DNA from: Methylococcaceae bacterium UBA7658
GTDB lineage: Bacteria; Pseudomonadota; Gammaproteobacteria; Methylococcales; Methylomonadaceae
Assembly: GCA_002483425.1 (NCBI GenBank)
Contig: DLHW01000045.1
Span: 3,225 to 47,012 of the forward strand
Direction of reading: 5' to 3'
Length of the DNA: 43,788 nt
Shown one piece after another: positions 25,529-34,690 of the stretch. Made by a program: the position numbers and the translations under genes. Position 1 is the stretch's first letter. The number at the start of each line of letters is the position of its first letter. The notes below the pieces were generated by a model. It made no database searches. It was given only the letters and a program-made list of their open reading frames with translations, and was not told where the DNA came from.

Positions 25529-26495
25529 CGGGGGCGGTTAATTCCAAAAGGTGTCTCGAATTATCGATGACCGGCACATCGGTTGCCGACTCGTTCGCAG
25601 GCATCCGGGTTGAATTGTCGATGATTGGGACTGCGTTTGGACCGGCGCCGGAAAAAGGATTGGGAACCGGCTTTACGACCGACTCGGTTTGTGGCGGCGT
25701 ACTCATTATTCCGAGCGGAGCTGGAGCAGTGTCCGCGGTTTCTTCAAGCAAAGGATCGCTGGCGTCTTCGGGCGGGTTGCCGTCGTAAACTAAATATTCC
25801 CGCCGTTGAAGATACGAATTTTTCACGAAGTCGTAACGGTCGACCGAGGCCTCGTCGAGAATTTTTTCCGATTGCATCAAATCCGAACGGGTATCCGTTA
25901 CATCGACGCCGGTAGCCGCTGCTGTGGCGGCATTGGCGGCAAAACCGCCGAAGAAGGAGACATAGGTTAAGGGATTAAAAAGCGCGTCGCCTAACAAGCC
26001 GATCGCTTCTCTGGGCGAACTGGCGCCGATGAAGGGCAATACCATGTAGTTGCCCGAGGGAACGCCCCAAAAGCCTAGCGTCTGGCCGAAGTCTTCGTCG
26101 TGTTTGGGCAAATTGAGTGTTTTAGCGACATCGAATATGCCCACGACGCCTGCTGTTGTGTTGATTAAAAAACGGCTGGCGTCCATTCCGCCCTGGGTAA
26201 ATTTGAATTGCAGAAAATCGTTAATCGTTACGCCAATATCGTTGATATTGCTGAAAACATTGGTGATGCCCTCATCGACCGGATTTGGCACCGTGTTTTG
26301 ATAGCCCTTTGCCAGGGGTTTAAGAATCGTATCGTCAAAATCTTTATTGAAGTCATTTACATCCCGGTTCCAGCCTTCCCAAGGATCGTTATTGGCTTCG
26401 GATACCGGCGTTGTCGAACACCCCGATACGGCGCTTGTAATGATCAGGGCGCTAAGCAAGGTGTTGGTGCGGAAAATAGCTGTTTTGATTGTCAT
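25521..26495 (-). CDS. mlaA: Outer-membrane lipid-asymmetry lipoprotein MlaA (VacJ)
   Basis: Outer-membrane lipoprotein that removes mislocalised phospholipid from the outer leaflet. 324 residues. The signal ends in the lipobox SAVSGC (Cys26) with Ser at +2, compatible with outer-membrane sorting. Then comes the VacJ signature DPWEGWNRDVNDFNKDFDD, LKPLAKGY, FLINTTAGVVGIFDVA and DFGQTLGFWGVPSGNYMVLP. The last 90 residues are a Pro/Asp-rich extension, not part of the conserved domain. The other mla genes are not here. The 3' end overlaps the acyltransferase/hydrolase gene, so the two are probably one transcript. Confidence 0.93.
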   Translation of the reverse strand: MTIKTAIFRTNTLLSALIITSAVSGCSTTPVSEANNDPWEGWNRDVNDFNKDFDDTILKPLAKGYQNTVPNPVDEGITNVFSNINDIGVTINDFLQFKFTQGGMDASRFLINTTAGVVGIFDVAKTLNLPKHDEDFGQTLGFWGVPSGNYMVLPFIGASSPREAIGLLGDALFNPLTYVSFFGGFAANAATAAATGVDVTDTRSDLMQSEKILDEASVDRYDFVKNSYLQRREYLVYDGNPPEDASDPLLEETADTAPAPLGIMSTPPQTESVVKPVPNPFSGAGPNAVPIIDNSTRMPANESATDVPVIDNSRHLLELTAPDD

Positions 26496-26620
26496 GTTTG
26501 AAGTCTGAGCTTAGGTTAATATCTGTTCTGGCGTCCTGTTTCGCTTACGGCAAGTATAACGCAAGGCGAGAAGGAGTAAAAAAGCTCGCTTGAATAAATA
26601 TTGCAGATTGGATAACCCGT

Positions 26621-28189
26621 TCAAATTATGAGGCATCTTTTTATTTCGGCAAAGGTTTGAACGGAATCCCAACCGAGTATTTCCGCAGCGGTTCTAGCAA
26701 GCTGCGAAAGTTTATCCTCGGTTAATTTTGCCAATAACAAAAGCGGCAACCGTCTTCTGAGTAGGTCGTCAAGATGGACGCACATTTCGTTTTGCAAACA
26801 AAACTCCAGATCGGCTTGAATAAACGGCAGATCAGGCAGAATTCTTTGGGTTAATTCCGGTTTGTTTCCGCACAAATCAAAAATAGCGCCTGCCCGGACG
26901 CCATGCCTTTTTACCAGCCAAGTGGCGCAAGCGGTATCGATGCCGAGCATTTTCGCTCTGTGCATAGATACGGTTAATAAAGTTTGATAATCGATACCGG
27001 AAAGCCAGGGAAACGTTTTGCCGCTGGTTTGACAACGAGAGTTGCGGTTTAACCGTTCGCAGACGTGGTCCACGATAAGAGCGGCGTCTTCCCGGGCGGA
27101 CGTGAGTTTACCACCGATTGAGCATAGTAGGCCGTTCTCGCTTATTTTTAAAGTCCAGTCACGGCTTAGATATGTTGGATTGTTACGGCCCGGTTGTTGC
27201 AAAACCCGAAGTCCGGCAAATTGTCCGATAATGTCCCGCCGGGTCCAGTTCACATGATAAAAAACCTGATTCGCTTCGTTTAGCAAGTAATCGATTTCTT
27301 CGTTTAAGACCGGAATTTGCTCCAAATTACCGTCGTAGTTAGTGTCGGTGGTGCCTAATAAAGTCAGGCCGTACCAAGGGATGACGAAAAACACGCGGCC
27401 GTCCGATTTTGCGGTTAATAGCAAAGCTTCGTTGGGCAAAATCGCCGGCATAATAAGGTGGATACCTTTAGTAAGACGGTAGGTTTTTTCACTGTTTTGC
27501 AACGAGGACGACCATCTGCCCGTCGTATCGGCAATGTATTTTGCTTCGATAGTCAATGTTTCGCCGCTAATATTATCCTGTAGTGTAGCGCCGCTAAGCT
27601 TACCTTCTTTTTCTTTGAAACCGGCCGCTTGACAGTAATTAACACAGATTGCGCCCGCCGAACAAGCGCCGTCGATCAATTCTAAAACCAACCGGGCATC
27701 GTCCGTTTGGGCGTCGAGGTAAGAAAATCCGCCTGTTAAATCAGTTCGATCAAGACAAGGAAAACGATTGCTGAAGTCAACTTTGGCGTACCGGTTGTGT
27801 TGTTCTTTTGAGAATAACCTCCCTGAAAGCAAATCATAGAGCGTGAGACCGGCGGTTAGCCGGAATTTTCCAAGTCTGCCGCCCCTATATACGGGAATTC
27901 CAAACCGTAACGGACAAACCCGGTGCGGTGCGGCTTTTAGAAGCATTTCACGTTCCGCCAGTGCTTTTTTGACGAGCTTTAAATCGAAAGTTTCTAAATA
28001 GCGCAAGCCGCCGTGGATTAATTTACTGGAGGCGGAAGACGTGGCGTTCGCCCAATCGCCTTTGTCGACGAGGGCGACTTTGAGTCCTCTTAGGGCTGCG
28101 TCGTAAGCGGTCCAGGCGCCGTATATGCCGCCGCCGCAGATAAGAAGGTCGAAATTTTGGTTTTTGAGCCGGTTAATGTCTCTTTGCAT
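26621..28189 (-). CDS. glpD: Aerobic glycerol-3-phosphate dehydrogenase
   Basis: FAD-dependent, membrane-associated enzyme that oxidises glycerol 3-phosphate to dihydroxyacetone phosphate and passes electrons to quinone. 522 residues (E. coli GlpD 501). The FAD-binding motif DLLICGGGIYGAWTAYDAAL is near the N-terminus, followed by the family signature SSKLIHGGLRYLE. Also seen are IPWYGLTLLGTTDTNYDG and IGGKLTSAREDA. The C-terminal helical cap domain is complete. It is upstream of mlaA on the same strand; adk is divergent. Together with the downstream lipase and fad genes it would allow use of the glycerol part of lipids. Confidence 0.93.
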   Translation of the reverse strand: MQRDINRLKNQNFDLLICGGGIYGAWTAYDAALRGLKVALVDKGDWANATSSASSKLIHGGLRYLETFDLKLVKKALAEREMLLKAAPHRVCPLRFGIPVYRGGRLGKFRLTAGLTLYDLLSGRLFSKEQHNRYAKVDFSNRFPCLDRTDLTGGFSYLDAQTDDARLVLELIDGACSAGAICVNYCQAAGFKEKEGKLSGATLQDNISGETLTIEAKYIADTTGRWSSSLQNSEKTYRLTKGIHLIMPAILPNEALLLTAKSDGRVFFVIPWYGLTLLGTTDTNYDGNLEQIPVLNEEIDYLLNEANQVFYHVNWTRRDIIGQFAGLRVLQQPGRNNPTYLSRDWTLKISENGLLCSIGGKLTSAREDAALIVDHVCERLNRNSRCQTSGKTFPWLSGIDYQTLLTVSMHRAKMLGIDTACATWLVKRHGVRAGAIFDLCGNKPELTQRILPDLPFIQADLEFCLQNEMCVHLDDLLRRRLPLLLLAKLTEDKLSQLARTAAEILGWDSVQTFAEIKRCLII

Positions 28190-28445
28190 AACGCAGAAAT
28201 TAGTTCAAAAAGAGAATAATAAAGAAGTTGCGAGATAATCGTCGGTTTTTCATAACAGTCAGGATTATGATAGGCTTCAGCCGTTTGCCGATAAGCCGTG
28301 TATTAGATTTTATACATTTTTACAAGTGATTAAGCCCGATATGTTATAAAATACATGCAGTTTTCTAACATGTTTAATTTCATGTTTTATCAGCCGGTAC
28401 TTTTTTAATACATTTCATTAAAGAATAGCATTACGGAGCGAATTG

Positions 28446-29084
28446 ATGCGCATAATCCTTTTGGGAAGTCCGGGTTCGGGCAAGGGTACACAAGCCCAGT
28501 TTATTATCGAAAAATATGGGATTCCGCAAATTTCGACCGGCGATATGTTGCGCGCTGCGGTTCGTGCCGGAACGCCATTGGGAGTTGCGGCGAAACAAGT
28601 TATGGATGCCGGCGGCTTGGTGTCCGACGATATTATTCTGGGTTTGATCAAAGAGCGGATTAAGCAAGACGATTGCCGAAACGGTTTTTTGCTCGATGGG
28701 TTTCCGCGCACGATTGCGCAAGCCGAAGGGCTTGCCGGAATGGGCGTGGCCGTCGATACCGTAATCGAGATTGTGGTCGATGATGAAGAAATCGTAAAAC
28801 GGATGGCTGGCAGAAGGGTTCATGTGCAGTCGGGACGGACGTACCATGTAGAGTTCAATCCGCCTAAACTAGCGGGTGTTGACGATGTAACCGGGGAAGC
28901 GTTGATTCAGCGCGATGACGACAAAGAGGCAACGGTAAGAAAACGATTGAACGTTTATCATCAGCAGACCAAGCCGTTGGTTGACTATTACTCGGCAGCC
29001 GGTCAAAACGTTAAGTTTTATTCGATTCCCGGTGTTGGTAGTGTTGATGCGATTACGGGCAAGATTTTTGAAATTTTAGGTTAA
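28446..29084 (+). CDS. adk: Adenylate kinase
   Basis: Interconverts AMP, ADP and ATP in the cytoplasm. The ATG at 28446 is chosen because GGAG lies seven bases upstream and the protein then begins MRIILLGSPGSGKGT, as in E. coli; an in-frame TTG one codon earlier is disregarded. 212-213 residues. The P-loop GSPGSGKGT is at 7-15, the AMP-binding STGDMLRAAV follows, and the LID region GRRVHVQSGRTYHVEFNPPK is of the zinc-free E. coli type. The gene is transcribed divergently from glpD. Confidence 0.96.
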   Translation: MRIILLGSPGSGKGTQAQFIIEKYGIPQISTGDMLRAAVRAGTPLGVAAKQVMDAGGLVSDDIILGLIKERIKQDDCRNGFLLDGFPRTIAQAEGLAGMGVAVDTVIEIVVDDEEIVKRMAGRRVHVQSGRTYHVEFNPPKLAGVDDVTGEALIQRDDDKEATVRKRLNVYHQQTKPLVDYYSAAGQNVKFYSIPGVGSVDAITGKIFEILG

Positions 29085-29114
29085 GTTTCAGGCATGGCCT
29101 TACGGTTCTGAAAC
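29085..29114. other. Inverted repeat between adk and asd
   Basis: GTTTCAG (29085-29091) and CTGAAAC (29108-29114) are perfect 7-base arms around a 16-base loop, starting one base after the adk stop. No T-run follows, so it is not a good intrinsic terminator. It may be an RNA 3'-end stabiliser or chance. Confidence 0.3.
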
Positions 29115-29147
29115 ACAACTTTGTTAAGTTTAGGAAAGTGAAAATTA

Positions 29148-30170
29148 ATGAGCAAACTTTATAATGTTGCTGTAGTGGGAGCAACCGGTGCGGTCGGCGA
29201 GGCGATGTTGTCGATTTTGGAAGAACGCAATTTCCCGGTAGGCGAAGTTTATGCCTTGGCGAGCAGCAATTCGGCTGGAAAAAGAATTCCTTTCAAGGGC
29301 GGAACTTTAAAAGTCGAAGATTTAGCCGGTTTTGATTTTTCAAAAGTACAAATCGGTTTGTTTTCCGCGGGCGGCCAGGTTTCGGCGGAATACGCGCCTA
29401 AAGCGGCGGCGGCTGGCTGCGTGGTGGTGGATAATACATCTCATTTCCGGTACGAAGACGATATTCCGTTGGTCGTTCCGGAAGTCAATCCCGAAAAAAT
29501 CGCCGACTATAAAAATCGCGGTATTATCGCTAATCCAAATTGTTCGACAATTCAAATGTTAGTTGCTTTAAAGCCTATCTATGACGCCGCAGGCATAGAC
29601 CGGATCAATGTTTGCACGTACCAAGCGGTTTCCGGAACAGGAAAAAAAGGAATCGACGAGGTTGCCATACAGACGGCGAAACTGTTGAACGGGCAACCGA
29701 TTGAAGCCAAGGTTTATCCTAAGCAAATAGCCTTTAATGTTTTGCCCCAGATAGATGTTTTTCTGGATAACGGTTACACCAAGGAAGAAATGAAAATGGT
29801 GTGGGAAACCCAGAAAATCTTGGCCGACCCTTCCGTTAAGGTGAATGCTACAGCGGTGCGGGTGCCGGTTTTTTACGGTCATTCGGAAGCCGTGCATATC
29901 GAAACCCGATCTAAGATAAGCATAGAAAATGTGCTGCAACTGCTCGGCAACGCGCCCGGCGTTAAAGTTTTGGACGAGCGCAAAAACGGCGGTTATCCTA
30001 CAGCTGTGACCGAGTCGTCCGGTCATGACGATGTCTTTGTCGGCCGGATAAGAGAGGATATATCTCATCCCAAGGGTATCGATATGTGGGTGGTAGGCGA
30101 TAACGTAAGAAAAGGCGCGGCCTTAAATAGTGTACAGATAGCTGAAATACTGGTAAAAAATTACATCTAG
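29148..30170 (+). CDS. asd: Aspartate-semialdehyde dehydrogenase
   Basis: NADPH-dependent enzyme making aspartate semialdehyde, the branch point to lysine/diaminopimelate, threonine and methionine. 340 residues. The Rossmann start is VAVVGATGAVGEAML; the active-site Cys132 is in NPNCSTIQM; the conserved YQAVSGTGKKG and VPVFYGHSEAVHIET (catalytic His region) are present. Shine-Dalgarno GGAAAG precedes the ATG. It lies between adk and fimV on the same strand; the asd-fimV pairing is frequent in Gammaproteobacteria. Confidence 0.95.
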   Translation: MSKLYNVAVVGATGAVGEAMLSILEERNFPVGEVYALASSNSAGKRIPFKGGTLKVEDLAGFDFSKVQIGLFSAGGQVSAEYAPKAAAAGCVVVDNTSHFRYEDDIPLVVPEVNPEKIADYKNRGIIANPNCSTIQMLVALKPIYDAAGIDRINVCTYQAVSGTGKKGIDEVAIQTAKLLNGQPIEAKVYPKQIAFNVLPQIDVFLDNGYTKEEMKMVWETQKILADPSVKVNATAVRVPVFYGHSEAVHIETRSKISIENVLQLLGNAPGVKVLDERKNGGYPTAVTESSGHDDVFVGRIREDISHPKGIDMWVVGDNVRKGAALNSVQIAEILVKNYI

Positions 30171-30240
30171 GCTAATCTTATTCCTATAAAAACGGCTGAG
30201 TGGTTAATTACCGAAGTGAGAATTTTAAGGAGATGGATGC

Positions 30241-33051
30241 GTGCGCAACTTAACTAAAGCTTTAACAGTGGTATCGTTACTGGCTCCCGTTAGCGGACAT
30301 ACGTTAGGGATCGGAGATATCAGGGTGCGCTCGGCCCTAAATCAGAATCTCAATGCAGAAATTGCATTAGTTGCTGCCAAGGGCGAAAATCCAGCCAATA
30401 TTAAGGTGAATTTGGCGCCTGCCGATAAGTTCGACGAAGCCGGTATTCCTTGGACTTACTTTCTGTCAAAAATCAAATTTGCTAAGGTGGTTAAGCCTAA
30501 CGGTTCAGTAGTTATTAAGGTAACGTCCAGGGAAGCCGTAAAGGAACCCTATCTTAACTTTTTACTGGAAGTGAGCTGGCCTAAAGGTAATCTTTATCGC
30601 GAATTCACCGTATTGGTTGATCCACCTTCGGATTATAAGCAAAATACTTATCAAGAACCTGCTTATTCGTACCAAGAGCCGGCTTACAACGTTAGTTCCC
30701 GCTATGACGATTATGCGCCGCGCAAACAGGACTATGCGCCTCGCCAGCGGGCGGTCAGGCATGCAAACAGAACCCGGCGCAACGCTAATGCAACGGCGCG
30801 AAATTCTAATGGCGCCGGTAGTTACGGTGGCACGATTGTAACGCGGAGAAACGATACCTTATGGAAAGTCGCGTCCCGTGCGCGCGGTAGCGGCGTTTCC
30901 GTCGAACAGATGATGATGGCGCTTTACGATAATAATCCGAATGCGTTTTATCAACAGAATGTAAACGCTTTATCCGCGGGTAAAGTGTTGAAAGTGCCTG
31001 AAAAAAGTGCTGCACAACAAACGTCCAGGCAAGAAGCACTGAATGATTTCGCAAGGCATAACGAAGCTTGGAATAATAACCGTTCCGGAATCGCAAGGAG
31101 TGAAAGTCAAGTAGCGAAAGAAGAAGCGGTTGAAAGTCAATTAAAGTTGGAAGCGCCTAATGAAGCAACGGTCGCCGCGAATGAAACGGTGGCGCCCTCA
31201 AGCAAACAGACCTCAGGTTCTAGGTCCGAGAGCGCCGCTACTGCTGCATCGGCTAAGCAAACGGACGCTGCGGCGACAAAAGAAACAGCGTCGGCGCCTG
31301 TCGATGATGCGTTGCAAAGCAAGGTAGCGGCGCTGGAAAAACAAATGGCGATGATGCAGCAGCTAATCGCGCTAAAAGATAAGCAATTAGCCGAATTACA
31401 AAACCCTTCTCAAACTGCGCCGGTACCCGCCGAAAATGTTCAGCAACCTGTTCCGGAACCGCCTGCCGTTAAATCACCGGAACCTACAGCCGCGCAGCCG
31501 GTTAACCCGCCTCAACCACCTCTGGTTAAAGCCGAGCCGCCTCCGCCAGTGCAACCGGTGCAGCCAAGCAAACCAGCTCCGAAACCCATTGTAAAAAAAG
31601 TAATACCGCCGCCGCAGCCGGTTGAAGAACCGGATTCGCCATTGCCGTGGATATTAGGTGGACTCGGCGCCATTCTTCTGCCTTTGTTCGGTTGGTTGTG
31701 GTGGCAAAAAAAGAAAATCATCCAAGAAACCGAAGCCGAAAGCATGTTCCGGAATTACACGACCATGCGGAGCGGTGAATCGAGCGGACCGCTAACGACA
31801 ATCGCCCGCAAGAAAGCATCCGGGCTTGGCGGCGCCGAAAGCTCATTCTTAAACGATTTTAAAGCCAGCGATTTCGAAACGTTCGAGTCGTTCAACGTGG
31901 ACCATGCCGATATCGATCCTATTGAGGAAGCCGATGTTTACTTAGCGTACGGACGTTATCAGCAAGCGGAGGATTTAATCAGGCAGGCGATTAAAACCGA
32001 TCCCGAACGTGATGAATGCAAATTAAAGTTGCTCGAAATATTCCATGCAAGCGCTAATAAAGAAGATTTTGAAAACTATGCAATAGAATTGGCGGCGGCA
32101 GGCAAGCAGGAGGATAAGGATTTTTGGCGGAAAGCCGCTGAATTAAGTAAAGATATCTGTCCGGATTCCCCTTTATTCGCTAACCCGGCTCCGAGTTCTG
32201 TTGCCGTTTTTCAAACCGAATCCGAAGTACTTACAGAAACTGTGTTATTGGGATCTGCAGCAGAGCAAAACGCAGCGGTTAGGACAATTGAAGAGCCGGA
32301 ATCGTTTGGAGCGGCAAATTTCGAAATTCCTGAGGAAGCGTCCGAATCGAGTTTTGATATTGGCAATCAAGAAACTGCATTGGAAGAGATTAGCGCTCAA
32401 TCTGACTTAACGAAAGAAACATCGGTAAGTGGCTTATCCGAGATAACGCTGGAGTCTTTTAAAGACCGTAACAACATGGAAGCGGATAACGAAGCGCTTG
32501 ACTTCGATTTAGATTTTAGTCCGCCGGGGAAACCCGAGAAGACAGAAATCGGAACGGCTGAAGTTCCCTCGCCGGATACGCCCGTTGGGATTGAACCGGC
32601 TGATCGCTTAGATGACTTGGATGAAAAGAATGACTTCGAAACATTCGAATTCGATTTTAATCTCGACAAAACTAAAGCCGATAGCCCGGAAAAGACAGAA
32701 ACGAAGCCGATTGATACGATAGACGCATGGGACTCTGAGCAAACCATCGACTTTTCATTTGGAGTTGAACCGGCAGCCAAATCTGCCGACGAAGAGATGG
32801 TCGATTTAAACTTTGATTTAGATCAACCGATTGACAGTCCGGCAAAATTAAGTTACCAAGAGCACGATTTTGCCGTATCCGACTTGACGGATATGGATGA
32901 AATAGAGACAAAACTGGATCTTGCCAAGGCCTATATCGACATGGGCGATGTCGATTCCGCTAAAGAAATTATCGAGCAAGTCTTACAGAAAGGTTCATCC
33001 GAACAAAAGCAAGCCGCGACAGCGCTATTGGACGATATCGGTCTGAGTTAA
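30241..33051 (+). CDS. fimV: FimV-type pilus/polar hub protein
   Basis: Inner-membrane peptidoglycan-binding protein that helps type IV pilus secretin assembly and polar localisation. The GTG at 30241 is the start: TAAGGAG lies eight bases upstream, and the two nearby ATGs run into stops. 936 residues. A signal-like N-terminus leads into the FimV domain (LGIGDIRVRSALNQNLNAEI). LysM is near 197-250 (RRNDTLWKVASRARGSGVS). A Pro-rich, coiled stretch precedes the membrane helix WILGGLGAILLPLFGWLWW (about 470-488). The cytoplasmic part has a TPR-like unit (AYGRYQQAEDLIRQAIK), a long acidic region and the C-terminal FimV domain (LAKAYIDMGDVDSAKEIIEQ). Confidence 0.95.
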   Translation: MRNLTKALTVVSLLAPVSGHTLGIGDIRVRSALNQNLNAEIALVAAKGENPANIKVNLAPADKFDEAGIPWTYFLSKIKFAKVVKPNGSVVIKVTSREAVKEPYLNFLLEVSWPKGNLYREFTVLVDPPSDYKQNTYQEPAYSYQEPAYNVSSRYDDYAPRKQDYAPRQRAVRHANRTRRNANATARNSNGAGSYGGTIVTRRNDTLWKVASRARGSGVSVEQMMMALYDNNPNAFYQQNVNALSAGKVLKVPEKSAAQQTSRQEALNDFARHNEAWNNNRSGIARSESQVAKEEAVESQLKLEAPNEATVAANETVAPSSKQTSGSRSESAATAASAKQTDAAATKETASAPVDDALQSKVAALEKQMAMMQQLIALKDKQLAELQNPSQTAPVPAENVQQPVPEPPAVKSPEPTAAQPVNPPQPPLVKAEPPPPVQPVQPSKPAPKPIVKKVIPPPQPVEEPDSPLPWILGGLGAILLPLFGWLWWQKKKIIQETEAESMFRNYTTMRSGESSGPLTTIARKKASGLGGAESSFLNDFKASDFETFESFNVDHADIDPIEEADVYLAYGRYQQAEDLIRQAIKTDPERDECKLKLLEIFHASANKEDFENYAIELAAAGKQEDKDFWRKAAELSKDICPDSPLFANPAPSSVAVFQTESEVLTETVLLGSAAEQNAAVRTIEEPESFGAANFEIPEEASESSFDIGNQETALEEISAQSDLTKETSVSGLSEITLESFKDRNNMEADNEALDFDLDFSPPGKPEKTEIGTAEVPSPDTPVGIEPADRLDDLDEKNDFETFEFDFNLDKTKADSPEKTETKPIDTIDAWDSEQTIDFSFGVEPAAKSADEEMVDLNFDLDQPIDSPAKLSYQEHDFAVSDLTDMDEIETKLDLAKAYIDMGDVDSAKEIIEQVLQKGSSEQKQAATALLDDIGLS

Positions 33052-33075
33052 TTAAACCAATTGGCCGCGTAAAAT

Positions 33076-33100
33076 AAAAAAGCCCTTTGCGGGCTTTTTT
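33076..33100. terminator. Bidirectional Rho-independent terminator between fimV and the REC-Hpt gene
   Basis: Perfect 10-base stem AAAAAAGCCC (33076-33085) with GGGCTTTTTT (33091-33100) and loop TTTGC. A/T runs on both flanks allow it to work in either direction. It overlaps the last codons of the convergent REC-Hpt gene and lies 24 bases after the fimV stop. Confidence 0.85.
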
Positions 33101-33839
33101 ATTGTCTGTCAATAAAATCAATAATGTCATTCCGATGGTTTATTAGTTTCGTTATTTGTTGCTTAATCCGTACGATAAAATGTCCGGCAAGTTCATGATG
33201 TTGTTGAATTAATAAACTTTCCAAAGAGTTAGCAGGTTCAGCAATTTCTTTTAGATAACACGTTCTTACCGAACCGTTTAAGTGATGCGCCAGGTCAAAT
33301 GCTAGTTGATACTGGCTATTCTGAATAGCCGTTTCCAACCGGCCTATTTCGGAGGGAAGCTCTTCAAATAACTTGTTATATAAGGCTAACACTAAACGTT
33401 TATTGTTTTTGCTTTTAGATAAGAGTGTTTGAATTGAATCAGAAAACGGAAACGGAATTGCGCTTTTTAACCAAAGGTTTATTAATTCATCGATATGTTT
33501 TGAAGTGAGCGGTTTAAGCAGATAATCGTCAAATCCCAAGGCAATTAACAGACGCTTTCGATCATGATCTAATTCGTTTGCTAAAGCAATGACGGGCGTT
33601 TCGAAATTGATGCAGTCCGGCTTTTTTAGCAATGCCATAAGATTGGAACAGGGTAACGCCAGGTCGATGATGATGAGATTAAATAACCGGCTTGTAAGTG
33701 CTGGAACGGTTGTTTCGAACGACTCGGTGAAAATCAAACGGCAGTAATTAGTATCCGGTAGTGTCAAATAGCCAACATAATCCGGTGTGCCTGCAATAAG
33801 CAGAACGAATTGATTTTGTTCCGGCGAAACAGAAAGCAT
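33099..33839 (-). CDS. Receiver-Hpt phosphorelay protein with degenerate receiver
   Basis: 246 residues. The N-terminal half (about 11-125) folds like a response-regulator receiver: phospho-acceptor Asp59 in LIIIDLALP, PVIALAN with the switch position, and Lys109 in DDYLLKP. The usual acidic pair after the first strand (LLVDD) is replaced by IAG, so Mg-dependent phosphorylation may be impaired. The C-terminal half is a histidine phosphotransfer domain, with DLAHHLNGSVRTC (phospho-His probably H185). There is no kinase or output domain in the same protein and none nearby. Transcribed convergently with fimV. Confidence 0.75.
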   Translation of the reverse strand: MLSVSPEQNQFVLLIAGTPDYVGYLTLPDTNYCRLIFTESFETTVPALTSRLFNLIIIDLALPCSNLMALLKKPDCINFETPVIALANELDHDRKRLLIALGFDDYLLKPLTSKHIDELINLWLKSAIPFPFSDSIQTLLSKSKNNKRLVLALYNKLFEELPSEIGRLETAIQNSQYQLAFDLAHHLNGSVRTCYLKEIAEPANSLESLLIQQHHELAGHFIVRIKQQITKLINHRNDIIDFIDRQ

Positions 33840-34096
33840 TTGATAAAAATATTTTGTTTCTAGATAGCGGTATAAGTTCTTGGTTAAACTTGAGGCGAAT
33901 TTGCCAGTATTCGACTCCGTTGAAAACGAGTTTGGTTAACCTAGGATTCTAGAAAGCTCGCAGGCTGCTCGTTTAGAGCATTAAGCAATAAAACTTTGTT
34001 AACTTAGAAAGAATAGTCTAAAAATTAAAGAATTGTTGTCCCTATACTCTAAATAGATTGTTAAACTAGCACACTATTTTTTATGGCTTGGAATCG

Positions 34097-34567
34097 ATGA
34101 ATACCCCCTCGGACGGCGATGATTATCTAAAAAATCATATCGTCTTATTGACTAGAAGTTATCGAAAATTGTTGGGCGAAGAGTTGTGCGTTAGGACAGA
34201 TTTGAGCGAAACGCTGGAAAAACAACTATTTCATGCGCCCTTTGCACTGCTTTCGCATACCCATGATTCCGAGCCGCTTTTTAATTACGCCAATTTAAAA
34301 GCGCTTGAGTTGTTTGAAATGAGCTGGGATGAATTGAGAGGTTTACCGTCGCGGTTATCGGCAGAGACGGGTTGTCAAGAAGATAGGGATAGGCTGTTAG
34401 CGGAAGTAAGCCTGAAAGGGTTTATTAAAGATTACAACGGCGTCCGATTATCTAAAACCGGCAAAAGATTTTTGATTAAAAATGCTGTGGTTTGGAATTT
34501 ATTTAACCTGGAGGACGGCAGTCGCGCCGGTCAAGCCGCCTGTTTTAAAACATGGGAGTTTTTGTAA
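34097..34567 (+). CDS. MEKHLA domain protein
   Basis: 156 residues from the ATG at 34097; the frame is open to a TTG at 34088. The whole protein matches the small bacterial MEKHLA (PAS-related) family: APFALLSHTHDSEPLFNYAN, then ALELFEMSWDELRGLPSRLS, GFIKDYNGVRLSKTGKRF and a C-terminal GQAACFKTWEFL. PAS-like folds bind small ligands or cofactors, but the ligand is unknown here. No enzymatic motif is seen. It stands alone, facing away from the REC-Hpt gene with about 250 bases between them. Confidence 0.75.
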   Translation: MNTPSDGDDYLKNHIVLLTRSYRKLLGEELCVRTDLSETLEKQLFHAPFALLSHTHDSEPLFNYANLKALELFEMSWDELRGLPSRLSAETGCQEDRDRLLAEVSLKGFIKDYNGVRLSKTGKRFLIKNAVVWNLFNLEDGSRAGQAACFKTWEFL

Positions 34568-34690
34568 CCGGGAATTTACAGCGAATCCGTTTTGATTTCT
34601 GATAGAGTCAGTCCGGTACAGCTACGGAATGAATCAGGGTTTTAGAGATGTGAGTTCGATACCGGTTTGAATTATTGTTAACCGGTTGGC

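Noticed and set aside
26561..26620. Terminator after glpD (AAGCGAGCTTTTTT on the minus strand)
   Set aside because: The stem is only four bases before the T-run; too weak to call.
28315..28352. Promoter for adk (TTTACA ... TATAAA)
   Set aside because: The spacer is 20 bases and alternative hexamers give 15; no arrangement with normal spacing.
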